DNA of 64,000 nt from Morchella semilibera (Eukaryota > Ascomycota > Pezizomycetes > Pezizales > Morchellaceae): positions 1,054,001 through 1,118,000 of the forward strand of contig WBVU01000009.1 in NCBI GenBank assembly GCA_009192285.1, in the 5' to 3' direction. The translations under genes and the position numbers were made by a program. Below, piece by piece: positions 13,993-22,774 of this stretch (its first letter is position 1; each line of letters starts with the position of its first letter). Under the pieces are notes generated by a model. The model ran no database searches. It was given only the letters and a program-made list of their open reading frames with translations, and was not told the DNA's origin.

Positions 13993-15728
13993 ACCTCACA
14001 TACGGATTGGGACCAAACGGGGATAATATACGATGGCGGCGTTGTTTTTTTTTTTTCCTTTTTTTTTTAGTGTTTTAGGAAAGGGGGGAACAGGGGGGAA
14101 AGGGGGGGAATGAACCGGTGGAAAGGAAAGGCAGGCGGGCGGGCGGGCTCCACGTTCCTTGAACAATAGGGCGTTCAACAATTTTGATAAACTTGGAGCG
14201 TGGGGTCCCGGAACAGTTACCACTCGAAGCTAAGCAAGGCAATCAAACCAAATAGCTTGGGTGGTATCACCTTTTCTTTTTCACCTCTGTTCCTAGAACT
14301 GTACCTTTTTTTGTAACCCTTTTTTTTTCCCTACTGGTTTATGTCCTGCTTTCCCGGCGGTGTTGAATTAGTCTTTTTACTTTTTCCAGTTCTTGGCTCT
14401 TGCGCATTTTCTCTTGATACTCTTTGTGTCTGTAGCCTTTTCGATCGGTGATGAAGCTCCTGCTTGGGGAGTCGGCCGGAGCCGGGGCAAAGAAGGCAAG
14501 AGGCACGGGGGTGGGGGTTTAGAAAGGAAAGCTTGCTTATCAAGCTGGTACTAGCTAGCTACTACTGGATAACTATTGTATTGCTGAGCGCTGAGAAAAT
14601 AACCTAAGCTTTTTTTCTTTCTCCCAACTCTTCTCTTATTTTCTTATTTTGTAATTGGGGGAATACATGTAGCAATCTAAGATTGCCGCGTTTATAGAAA
14701 CGATTGTACCTGTGAAGTGAAGTGAAGTACTTGGGGGGGTGGGGGAGGTCATAGCTCATAGCTTTTTGCATGGTAGCTCTTCAGAGCCCCAGAGCTCTGC
14801 TGCTGCTGTGCTGCTGCGTGACTCTTCCATGTGCTATTCTATCTATACTTGGGGCATCTTATTGCTTTGCTAATATCACACTTCCCTTATCCCCATGTCC
14901 ATGTCCATGTCCTCTCTTATCGCGAATCGATGACGAAATGGGGGTCTTATGCAGGGGCGCATACATACAAATAGGTACATGTATTCTAGGGCAGGTACCT
15001 CCCTCCCTACTCCACCAGGTTAGCGAAGAGCAGATAGAGTAGAGTCAGTCAGTCACACAGCCTGCCTGACTGGTTGACTGACTGGTTGATGGATCCGAGC
15101 AGAGAAAGAGCAGAGCAGCGCAGAGCAGAGCGGAGCAGAGAAAAACGGCATCAGGTGATGTCGTTTTCAGGGAGACAAAGAAATGGGCACAGCCACACAC
15201 ACACACACCACAACACCACACACCACACACTCACACCCGCTCACCCACACACTCACCTGGACGGACTGCGACAAATACCACCCCCCTGACCCTGACCTGA
15301 CTTGCTGTTCTTGCCCTACTGCTGCTGCTACATGTAGGTTGTAGATGCCCTGAGGCGGTGGGTGTCTGTGCTGGGAGAGCTGTCTGTGGAGGAGTATGGG
15401 AACCATGTAGAAGATGCTTGTGTAGATTCTGTGATATACTTTATCTAGCAGAATACAATGAGACTGCAGTATCATCATGGCTTTCTTTACCTTTACACAA
15501 TCCCGAATGGCTACATGAGACAATGGCTAAGGTGACTAAGGTGACTAACCACTATTATGTAATCAATTATGTAATCATCCGGAAATTCGATTGAGGCTCT
15601 GAGGATCGACGACGCTTGGCGGATATTTCCACTTCCATTTCCGTCCCCATTTCCGGAGCTCTGCATTTTGACATCACGACTTGACCTCACATATTTTCAT
15701 ATTCACAACACCACCACCACCAGACACA
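13993..15728. other. Intergenic ATG8-cactin
   Basis: 1.7 kb without a supportable gene. It holds homopolymer T and G runs, three TACATGTA copies (about 14664, 14977 and 15329), a purine-rich GAGCAGAG-like stretch (15098-15140) and a CA-rich stretch (15193-15250). The last 130 bp before 15729 are the likely cactin leader. Confidence 0.5.
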
Positions 15729-17603
15729 ATGGCCTCCCGCTACACCCGTACACAGCTCCCTCACCGTCCCCGCGATCATGACCGCTCCCGAGACCGCTCC
15801 CGAGACCGAGACCGGGACCGGGACCACAAACGCTCCCGCACAAACTCGCACTCGCCCTCCCCCCCCCGCAAGTCCACCCGCCGGTCCCCGCCCCCGGCAG
15901 CCCTCGACCGGCGCAAGCAGGAGCGCTACGTGCGCGAGCAGACGCGCCTCAACGCCCTCCAGGAGGACGAGACGATGCGGCAGTGGGTCAACCAGGAAGA
16001 CACCTTTGTGCTCAAGCAGGCCAAGAAGAAGGCCGAGATCCGCGTCAAGGAGGGCCGCGCAAAGCCCATTGACTGGCTGGCCGTCAATCTGCGCGTCATT
16101 GACAAGCAGCGCACCACGGACCCGCTCGACGACGAGATCGCCGACGAGGACCTGGACGTGGTGGATCCCGAGGCCGTGCTGGACGGCCTGGCCGCAAAGG
16201 AGCTCGAGGAGCTCGAGGCAGACATCGATGTCTATGTCGGCCTCGAGACGGCGCGCAGCAACCGCGAGTACTGGGCAACGATGAAGGTGATTTGCCGGGA
16301 CCGGCGGGAGAAGAGCGGCGCCTCCGCGGCGACAACGACGACGACGACGGCGGCGGCGGTGGGGGACGGCGGGCGCGCCGTGGGCAGCGTGGCCGCGGAT
16401 GTGGATAGGTTGTTTGGGAGTAAGGGGTTGGAGGAGCTGGAGGCCCTCGAGAGGCAGATTGTGGGCAAGCTGGAGAGCGACGAGATCCTGGACGTAGACT
16501 ACTGGAACGAGCTGCTGCGGAGCGTGCGCGTGTGGAAGGCAAAGGCGTCCCTGAAGAAGATGTACAGGGAGGTCATCAACAACCGCCTCGAGATCCTGGT
16601 CAAGCAGCAGGCGGAGGAGGCACGCACGGTGCGCGCAAAGCTCGAGGCGATCCTCGGCGGGACAAAGGCGGACGTTGCGGACGAGAGCCTGCTGGAGGCA
16701 TTACCGCAGCAGTCCGCAACCCAGAGAGAATACCTCCCCCCCCGTACCGTGCTGTATAACCGCGCCATGGACCCGGAGCCCATGCTACGCCTCCGCCACG
16801 ACGAGAAGGCGCTCGAGACATCGTCCGAGAAGGAGTTCCTCGAGTCGCTCACCGAGGAGCGGCGCAAGGTCCTGAAGATGGGCTACGTCCCGCTCAAGGC
16901 CCGCGCACAGTACAAGCAACCCCCCAAGAAGCGTCTCTTCTGGCAGAAGCGACCTCTAGCTTCTTCCTCCACCGCCTCCGCCTCCGCCTCCCGCCCCACC
17001 GCCAGCAGCAGCAGCAGCAGCAGCACAGCACCCCCCACCTCCCGCTTCGCAGCAGTCTTCGACAACGACGACTTCTCGCAGGCCACAAAGGCGCTCTACG
17101 AGCGCGAGGTCGCCCGCGGCGTCGGCGACAACGAGGAAATCTTCACGGGCGAGGAGGAGGTGTCCACGTCGGGCCCCCGCCCCGCCTGGGCATCAAAGTA
17201 CCGCCCGCGCAAGCCGCGCTACTTCAACCGCGTGCAGATGGGCTACGAGTGGAACAAGTACAACCAGACGCACTACGACCACGACAACCCGCCCCCGCGC
17301 GTCGTCCAGGGGTACAAGTTCAACATCTTCTACCCCGACCTCATCGACAAGTCGAAGGCGCCCACGTACCGCATCGAGCGCGAGGGCGGCCGCAAGCGCG
17401 GGCAGAGCTTCGCGCCCGCGGGGGAGGAGGACACTTGTGTCATCAGGTTCGTGGCGGGGCCGCCCTACGAGGACCTTGCCTTCCGTATCGTCGATAAGGA
17501 GTGGGATTATTCGGCGAAGAGGGAGAGGGGGTTCAGGAGTAGTTTTGATAAGGGGATCTTGCAGCTGCACTTCCAGCTCAAGAAGATTTATTATAGGAAG
17601 TAG
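15729..17603 (+). CDS. Cactin (splicing-associated protein)
   Basis: Single exon, 624 residues, very GC-rich codons. Cactin is a conserved spliceosome-associated protein needed for correct splicing of some introns; the fungal homologue is nuclear. The N-terminus is an Arg/Ser/Asp-rich RS-like region (RDRDRDRDHKRSRTNS). Next come the conserved FVLKQAKKKAEIRVKEGRAKPIDWLAVNLR (here shown as neighbouring motifs KKKAEIRVKEGRAKPIDWLA and VNLRVID) and a coiled, acidic middle. The C-terminal cactus-binding-type domain has WASKYRPRKPRYFNRV, GYEWNKYNQTHYDHDNPPP, GYKFNIFYPDLIDK, VIRFVAGPPYEDLAFRIV, and terminates in LHFQLKKIYYRK, as in other cactins. An ATG at 15681 is in frame, but MASRYTR at 15729 has the better context. 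Ser and Ala tracts (GCC/AGC repeats) near 16970-17030 are low-complexity. Confidence 0.93.
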   Translation: MASRYTRTQLPHRPRDHDRSRDRSRDRDRDRDHKRSRTNSHSPSPPRKSTRRSPPPAALDRRKQERYVREQTRLNALQEDETMRQWVNQEDTFVLKQAKKKAEIRVKEGRAKPIDWLAVNLRVIDKQRTTDPLDDEIADEDLDVVDPEAVLDGLAAKELEELEADIDVYVGLETARSNREYWATMKVICRDRREKSGASAATTTTTTAAAVGDGGRAVGSVAADVDRLFGSKGLEELEALERQIVGKLESDEILDVDYWNELLRSVRVWKAKASLKKMYREVINNRLEILVKQQAEEARTVRAKLEAILGGTKADVADESLLEALPQQSATQREYLPPRTVLYNRAMDPEPMLRLRHDEKALETSSEKEFLESLTEERRKVLKMGYVPLKARAQYKQPPKKRLFWQKRPLASSSTASASASRPTASSSSSSSTAPPTSRFAAVFDNDDFSQATKALYEREVARGVGDNEEIFTGEEEVSTSGPRPAWASKYRPRKPRYFNRVQMGYEWNKYNQTHYDHDNPPPRVVQGYKFNIFYPDLIDKSKAPTYRIEREGGRKRGQSFAPAGEEDTCVIRFVAGPPYEDLAFRIVDKEWDYSAKRERGFRSSFDKGILQLHFQLKKIYYRK

Positions 17604-17907
17604 GTTGTGGGTGGGGGTAATGATTGCGGTGCGGGTTTTTTTTTTTTGTAGTTACAAGATTAGTAGTAGTAGTAGTAGTAGTTAAATTGTGAACGAACAG
17701 AGCCCAAGTTAAATGGGCACCAATATGAATATGAATATCAATATCTTTTAATTACTATCTCCCTCTCTCTCTCTACCGCCTACCTGCCTGCCTCCCAATC
17801 CCACCCCCTCTACCCCTCTTCACCCCCAAATAGTACCCGCCCCGCCTTCTCACCTCGTAAGCCACCACTCGCACCGCACCCCCACCGCCAACATCACCAA
17901 CGACAAC
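17604..17907. other. Short intergenic, cactin 3' flank
   Basis: T10 and (AGT)n tracts directly follow cactin, then C/T-rich sequence. A third NCE101 exon could lie here on the minus strand but cannot be fixed. Confidence 0.4.
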
Positions 17908-18107
17908 TCACCTCAGAAAGCTATTCCACGCCTCCGCGGGCCCCCTCCCGGCCTCCTGCTCCTCGCGCTTGACCCGCACGGCCGCGGCACCAACGCCCAC
18001 GAGGAGGGCAAAGAGCGGGTCGCCGACTCTGGCGGTCCCTGTTAGCTGTCGCCCTTGCGGGGTTGAGGAGCGGGGGGGTACTTTGAGATGAGGTATTTGG
18101 AGCCCAT
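17908..18107 (-). CDS. NCE101: Nce101-type small membrane protein
   Basis: Two exons, 18107-18082 and 18028-17908, with a 53-nt intron; 48 residues. It matches the small Nce101 (non-classical export) family of fungal proteins: MGSKYLISK, then VGDPLFALLVGVGAAAVRV, then KREEQEAGRGPAEAWNSFLR. One hydrophobic segment spans about residues 13-27. Yeast Nce101 was found through export of a leaderless protein, but its mechanism is unknown. The stop TGA follows FLR directly. The same bases also form a good donor (AG/GTGAGT), so a short third exon within 17750-17905 is possible. The gene is divergent from ERG27. Confidence 0.8.
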
Positions 18108-18458
18108 TTTGTTCGTGTGGGTGGAGGTGATCTTGAATGCTGCGCTGCGGGAAGATCCGTGCTAGGGCCAGGGGTTTTTATTTTGGTTGTGTGGATTTAT
18201 AGGGGAGCGAATGTCGACGTGGACCGGCGAGGCAAGACGAGACAACAACACCAACAACACCAACACACAATTAATACAATCAATACAATAAATACAGTAA
18301 ACATCACCATCAATCGGGTCCTGGAATTGCAATTGGGTTGATCTGTTTGCTCCGCTTGGGCTTACACTGCTACTATCACTCACTACCTACTGCTATACTA
18401 CTACTGCCTCTGTCTATCTCTATTACGGTCTTCAGGGGAAAGAGATATCTAATCACCA
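18108..18458. promoter_or_regulatory. Divergent promoter region NCE101/ERG27
   Basis: 351 bp between divergent starts, including an ACAACACCAAC / AATACAATC-type repetitive leader at 18240-18310. No clear TATA box. Confidence 0.4.
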
Positions 18459-19667
18459 ATGTCTGACGATACAAAGTTCTTTGCCCTCTTGACGGGCTCA
18501 AATAGGTTTGTCCCCGTTCTCAATTTCTATTTAATTAGACATATTCACTCACATATTCCCCATAGTGGCCTCGGCCTCTCAATTGCCCACCGTATCCTCG
18601 ACGAGTTCCTCAGGACCCACCCCCCCACCCACCACCTCACCCTAATCCTCACCACCCGCTCCGCCTCCAAGGGCGCCTCCACGCTCACCACCCTCTCCAA
18701 GCACCTCGTCGACAAGCTCCCCCCCACCGCCACCTCCCGCATCACCCTCACAAACTACCAGGTGGACCTCACCAACCTCCTCTCCGTGAACGCCCTGTGC
18801 ACGGCGCTCTCCCGCACCTTCCCAAAGCTCGACTACCTCTTCCTCAATGCCGGCATGGGCGCCTTCACGGGCATCGACTGGCTCCCCGCCGTCGTCTCGA
18901 TCCTCACCGGCTGGACCCACGCAGTCACCTACCCGACGTTCAAGCTGCAAGCCATCGGCTGGACCACGCCGCACCCGCCGCCGCTCGACACCGCCCCAGC
19001 GCTGGGCACGGTCTGGTGCGCGAACGTGTTTGGCCACTACTACATGGCCGCGGAGCTGATGGGCCTGCTGGCAAAGGGCAAGGGACGCATCATCTGGACG
19101 AGCTCGCTCGAGGCCTACCCGTCGACCTTTGACGCGGCCGACCTGCAGAGCATTGCCGCGACGCACTCGTACGAGGCCACGCGCCGCCTCACGGACGTGC
19201 TGTCGCTGACGTCAACGCTGCCGGCGACAAAGGCGTACACGGACTCCTTCTTTGCCGGCGCCGAGGGCGTCGAGGGGGGCAGGCGCCCGCGCGCCTATCT
19301 TACCCACCCGGGCGTATGCGCGACGGCGATTGTGCCGCTGCATTTTGTGCTGTGGTGGTGCATGGTTGGGGCCTTCTGGGTTGCGCGGTGGCTGGGGTCG
19401 CCGTGGCACACGATTGAGAGCTACTCGGGCGCGCGGGCGGCGGTGTGGATTGCGATGGCGAGCGACGAGGAGCTGGAGGAGCGGCAGGCGGAGAGGGTCA
19501 AGTGGGGGAGCAGTGTCGTGTGGGGTGGGGAGGAGAGCGTGAGGAAGACGGAGGTGGAGGGTGAGGGGGGCGAGGAGTGGGAGGAGTTGGGGAGGGCGTG
19601 TTGGAAGGGGATGGAGGAGGTGAGGCAGGAGTGGAAGGGGAGGATTGAGGCGGTTGGAAGGAAGTAG
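18459..19667 (+). CDS. ERG27: 3-ketosteroid reductase Erg27-like (SDR family)
   Basis: Two exons, 18459-18505 and 18566-19667, with a 60-nt intron that restores TGSNSGLGLSIA; 382 residues. Erg27 reduces the C3 ketone during C4 demethylation in ergosterol synthesis, on the ER membrane with Erg25/26/28. Visible are the N-terminal TGSNSGLG cofactor motif, DLTNLLSV, the LDYLFLNAG motif, GTVWCANVFGHYYMAAEL, the catalytic-serine strand GRIIWTSSLEA, and LTHPGVCATAIVP. A hydrophobic stretch follows (FVLWWCMVGAFWVARWLG), probably membrane-associating. The active-site YxxxK appears as YEATR, with Arg in place of Lys (codon CGC). The C-terminal 60 residues are Glu-rich. Codon use is very GC-rich, like cactin. 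Confidence 0.87.
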   Translation: MSDDTKFFALLTGSNRFVPVLNFYLIRHIHSHIPHSGLGLSIAHRILDEFLRTHPPTHHLTLILTTRSASKGASTLTTLSKHLVDKLPPTATSRITLTNYQVDLTNLLSVNALCTALSRTFPKLDYLFLNAGMGAFTGIDWLPAVVSILTGWTHAVTYPTFKLQAIGWTTPHPPPLDTAPALGTVWCANVFGHYYMAAELMGLLAKGKGRIIWTSSLEAYPSTFDAADLQSIAATHSYEATRRLTDVLSLTSTLPATKAYTDSFFAGAEGVEGGRRPRAYLTHPGVCATAIVPLHFVLWWCMVGAFWVARWLGSPWHTIESYSGARAAVWIAMASDEELEERQAERVKWGSSVVWGGEESVRKTEVEGEGGEEWEELGRACWKGMEEVRQEWKGRIEAVGRK

Positions 19668-20006
19668 GGAGTGTAGGTAGCATAGTCTTTTTTTTATAGT
19701 AATGTCTAATAGATAGAGTAATGATATATAGCGTTCCAATCGAGACCAATGATCAAAAACACATGTATTGCGCGCAAGTGAGAAGATCCCTCTACATTTC
19801 CCATAATAGCCTGAACTTCCCACTAGCCTATCATTGACCCTCCACCACCACCACCACCCCAGCGCCAGAAAAGGAAGAGAAACAAGAAACCAGAAAAAGA
19901 AAAAGAAAAAGAATTTATATTTACGAGATATATATCTACGGGTATATCTATCTATACCCCATTCCCTCCAGAGAAAAGAAAAAGAAAAAGAAAAAGCACA
20001 CCCCCA
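19668..20006. other. Intergenic, convergent ERG27/mS33
   Basis: Convergent 3' flanks with (CCA)n and AAGAAAAAGAAAAAG-type purine runs. No gene seen. Confidence 0.45.
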
Positions 20007-20470
20007 CTACCTCTTCTTCCCCTTCTTCGCCCCAGCCTCCTCCTTCGTCCTAATCTTCTTCGGCGCCCCCTTACCCCTCGCCTTCTTACTACACGCCACA
20101 CGCCACACCCGTCAGCCCGCCGTCATTCTCGCTCCTAAAACAGGGGAATACATACGCCTCTAGATCATGCAGCCTCTGCGCCTCCCTGGTGTCGTAGAAC
20201 TCCATCATGGGGAAGTAGCGCTTGAGGTCCTTGAACGTTGCGATGCGCCGGGGGTAGTACTCGAGCAGCGTGGGGCCCTTGAGGCGCTGCCGAAGCACCT
20301 TGTTGCCTGTGCGGGCGTTGGTGGGGTTGAAGGTTGTGGAGAAGATGCGGCATGATACCTGCCCCCGCGCGGTCGGTTAGTAGGTGGGTGTGGTGGGAGT
20401 GAGGGGGAGGCCCCCGGGGGGGGGGAGAGACCTTGGCTAGTTCGAGGAGACGCTCGCGGGTGGGCGGCAT
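20007..20470 (-). CDS. RSM27: Mitochondrial small-subunit ribosomal protein mS33 (Rsm27)
   Basis: Three exons, 20470-20432, 20358-20156 and 20088-20007; 107 residues. mS33 is a component of the mitochondrial ribosome small subunit. Family features in order: RERLLELAKVSCRIFSTTFN, TGNKVLRQRLKGP, YYPRR, the KDLKRYFPMMEFYDTREAQR block, and the basic C-terminus KKARGKGAPKK. The last junction uses a GTATGT donor inside LEA and a TAG acceptor, which connects HDLEA to KKARGKG in frame. Without that splice the frame would end early. No separate presequence is apparent, as is usual for this protein. Confidence 0.9.
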
Positions 20471-20943
20471 TGTGGGTGCTGGTTTTTCTGAGGCGGCGGT
20501 GGTGGTTCAATCCAATTCAATTCAATTCCGGGTTGAAGGTGGACGTTGAAACGTTCGAGGTTCAAAAATGTGCCAAGGATATGGGCCTGCTGTAGTCTAG
20601 GTACACTGTCCAGGTCCGTGCGCTTTGGATGGGATGACAGCATTTCGGCTCCCGGGTGATTGGATCATGTTTACGGATTCGCTGGAAATGACTTTTGGAG
20701 ATGAATAATTTAATTGAGAAGAGATAACTGCTTAGACAAAAAAAAAAAAGATCATTTCCCCCCAATATCAACACTACAACTATTCTATTTTCCGAAAAGT
20801 ACACACAACACCCGCAGTAACGAGAAATTTTTATACCCTAGGAATACAGAACTGAAATATGAATATACTTTTTTAGGGACTGGAGAACCTTATGCCCGAG
20901 ATTCTCGTCCACAATTGCAAGTTTTTTCCTCTCCAAAAGCCGT
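20471..20943. other. Intergenic mS33/citrate synthase
   Basis: Promoter side of mS33 and 3' flank of the citrate synthase gene. Contains an A12 run near 20740. No gene seen. Confidence 0.45.
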
Positions 20944-22774
20944 TTAAAGCTTAGCACCAACCAACTCAGCGTACTTCTCAGTGCTGAAAGACTTGGGTCT
21001 CTCAATAGGAGCACCGACAGCACGGTCAATGATGAGCTGAGGAAGGACACCCAAAGCACGGGAAACACCAAAGAGAACGGTGTAGTAGCTGGCCTCAGTG
21101 AGACCATAGTACTGAAGGAGAACACCAGAGTGCTAGAAAGATTTGTAATCAGTAAATGAAGCACATCGCATCGAAGAGGAGAACATACAGCATCAACGTT
21201 GGGGTAGGGGTTCTTGGTCTTTCCGTGCTCAGTCAAGACACCGGGCGCAATGTTGTAGACCTGGCTGACGAGCTTGAACATGGGGTCATCGGGAAGCTTC
21301 TTAAGAGCGAACTCGCGCTGAGACATGTAGCGGGGGTCAGTTTTCCTCAGGACGGCGTGACCGTAACCGGGGACGACACGGCCAGCTTTCAAGGTGGACC
21401 AGAGGTAATCCTTGATGGACTGGTCGCTGAGGTCATTGCCGACAGCCTTCTTCATCTCAGTGAGCCAGTTCAAGACTTCCTGGTTGGCCAATCCGTGAAG
21501 AGGACCAGCAAGGCCGTTCAATCCAGCGGCGAGGGAGAGCATGGGGGAGCTAAGAGCAGATCCGACCAAGTGAGTGGTGTGGGCAGAAACATTACCACCC
21601 TCCTGTATAATCATCAATATTCATACTCTTGTCACTCGTTTTTAGAAGTTACGTACGTGATCAGAGTGGATAACGAGGTACAACCTCATCAGGTCAACAA
21701 AGTCCTTGTTCTCTCCAAAACCGAGCTGGTTGGCCAAGTTGAAACCGTAGTCCTTGTCCTGTTGGATAGGAGCGACCTTCCCATCTTTGAAGACGTTGCG
21801 GTAGATCTTGGCCGCAATGGTAGGCAGCTTGGCAATGAGGTTCATTGAGTCCTCGAAGGTGTAGCTCCAGTACTCCTTCTTGTTGATACCCTTAGCGTAG
21901 GCCTTGGCGAACTCTGACTCTCCCTCAAGAGCAGTGACGGCAATTGAAAACTGGGCCATGGGGTGGAGGGTGTTGGGGCAGCGGTCAATGAGCTCCTCGA
22001 CGAACTTGGGGATGGTTGAACGGGCAGCCCATTCAGTAGAAAGTTCGCGGACCTGCTGTTCAGTGGGAACCTCTCCAGTCAAGAGAAGCCAGAAGAGACC
22101 TGGAATTTTGTTTAGTTGCAGGATATACCCCTCTACCAGAATAAAGACTGACCTTCGGGAAGAGGCTCCTCTCCACCAGGTGCTCTGGGAAGGACTGCCT
22201 GGCACTCAGGAATCTGCGACAAATTAGGCTCAGTTCGATTCCAAGGATCTAGGTAATTGAAGACTTACAGTCTTTCCTCTGAATCTGATACCCTCCTCAG
22301 AGTCGAGAACGGATCCCTGCAGCACGTGTCAAACAAAGCTCCCACACATAAAAATTCACCATCAAAAAAAAAAGAAAGTCAAGGAGCACAAACCTCCCAC
22401 ACAAGAGACTTGATTCCACGGGCACCACCATAGACCTGGTCAAGGGTAACCTCCCCAACGACCTTTGATCCATGCTCCCTGATTCAAAACGTTAATTGAT
22501 GAAATTCATTGAAATATATCGAAAGACCTTACTTCCTAAGCTTCTTGATCTTCTCAATTTCCTCGGGGACCTTCGCGGCGAAAGTTTCTTTGAGAGTCTT
22601 AGGAGGAAATGGAATTAGCACAAGTTCAATTCTAATCTGGGAATGAATTTTTACCTTAGGTTTAACTGAAGAGTAGTAGCGGTAACCAGCCCTCTTAACA
22701 GATGAAGAGGTCGACGAGGCCAGCGAAGACCTGAGGCCGATAGAGGCCAATCTCATAGGAGATGCAGCAAACAT
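20944..22774 (-). CDS. Citrate synthase, mitochondrial
   Basis: Eight exons: 22774-22655, 22597-22533, 22478-22394, 22316-22269, 22213-22153, 22099-21657, 21602-21189 and 21132-20944, giving 474 residues. It condenses acetyl-CoA and oxaloacetate in the mitochondrial matrix. An Arg/Ser-rich presequence ([20 protein letters not shown] ... RYYSS) covers about residues 1-36. Family motifs: [56 protein letters not shown] (catalytic His), [12 protein letters not shown] (catalytic His), [17 protein letters not shown] (substrate His and Arg), [20 protein letters not shown] (catalytic region) and IERPKS. The C-terminal AKL resembles a peroxisomal PTS1 (SKL-like), so a minor peroxisomal pool is conceivable. 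This is probably the primary CIT1/citA orthologue because of the presequence and full length. Confidence 0.96.

Noticed and set aside
16096-16542. 148-codon antisense frame in cactin
   Set aside because: Shadow of the GC-rich cactin frame with Arg/Pro/Ser-rich non-conserved translation.
18642-19166. 174-codon antisense frame
   Set aside because: Lies inside the GC-rich ERG27 coding exon on the other strand; GC-rich codons deplete stops.
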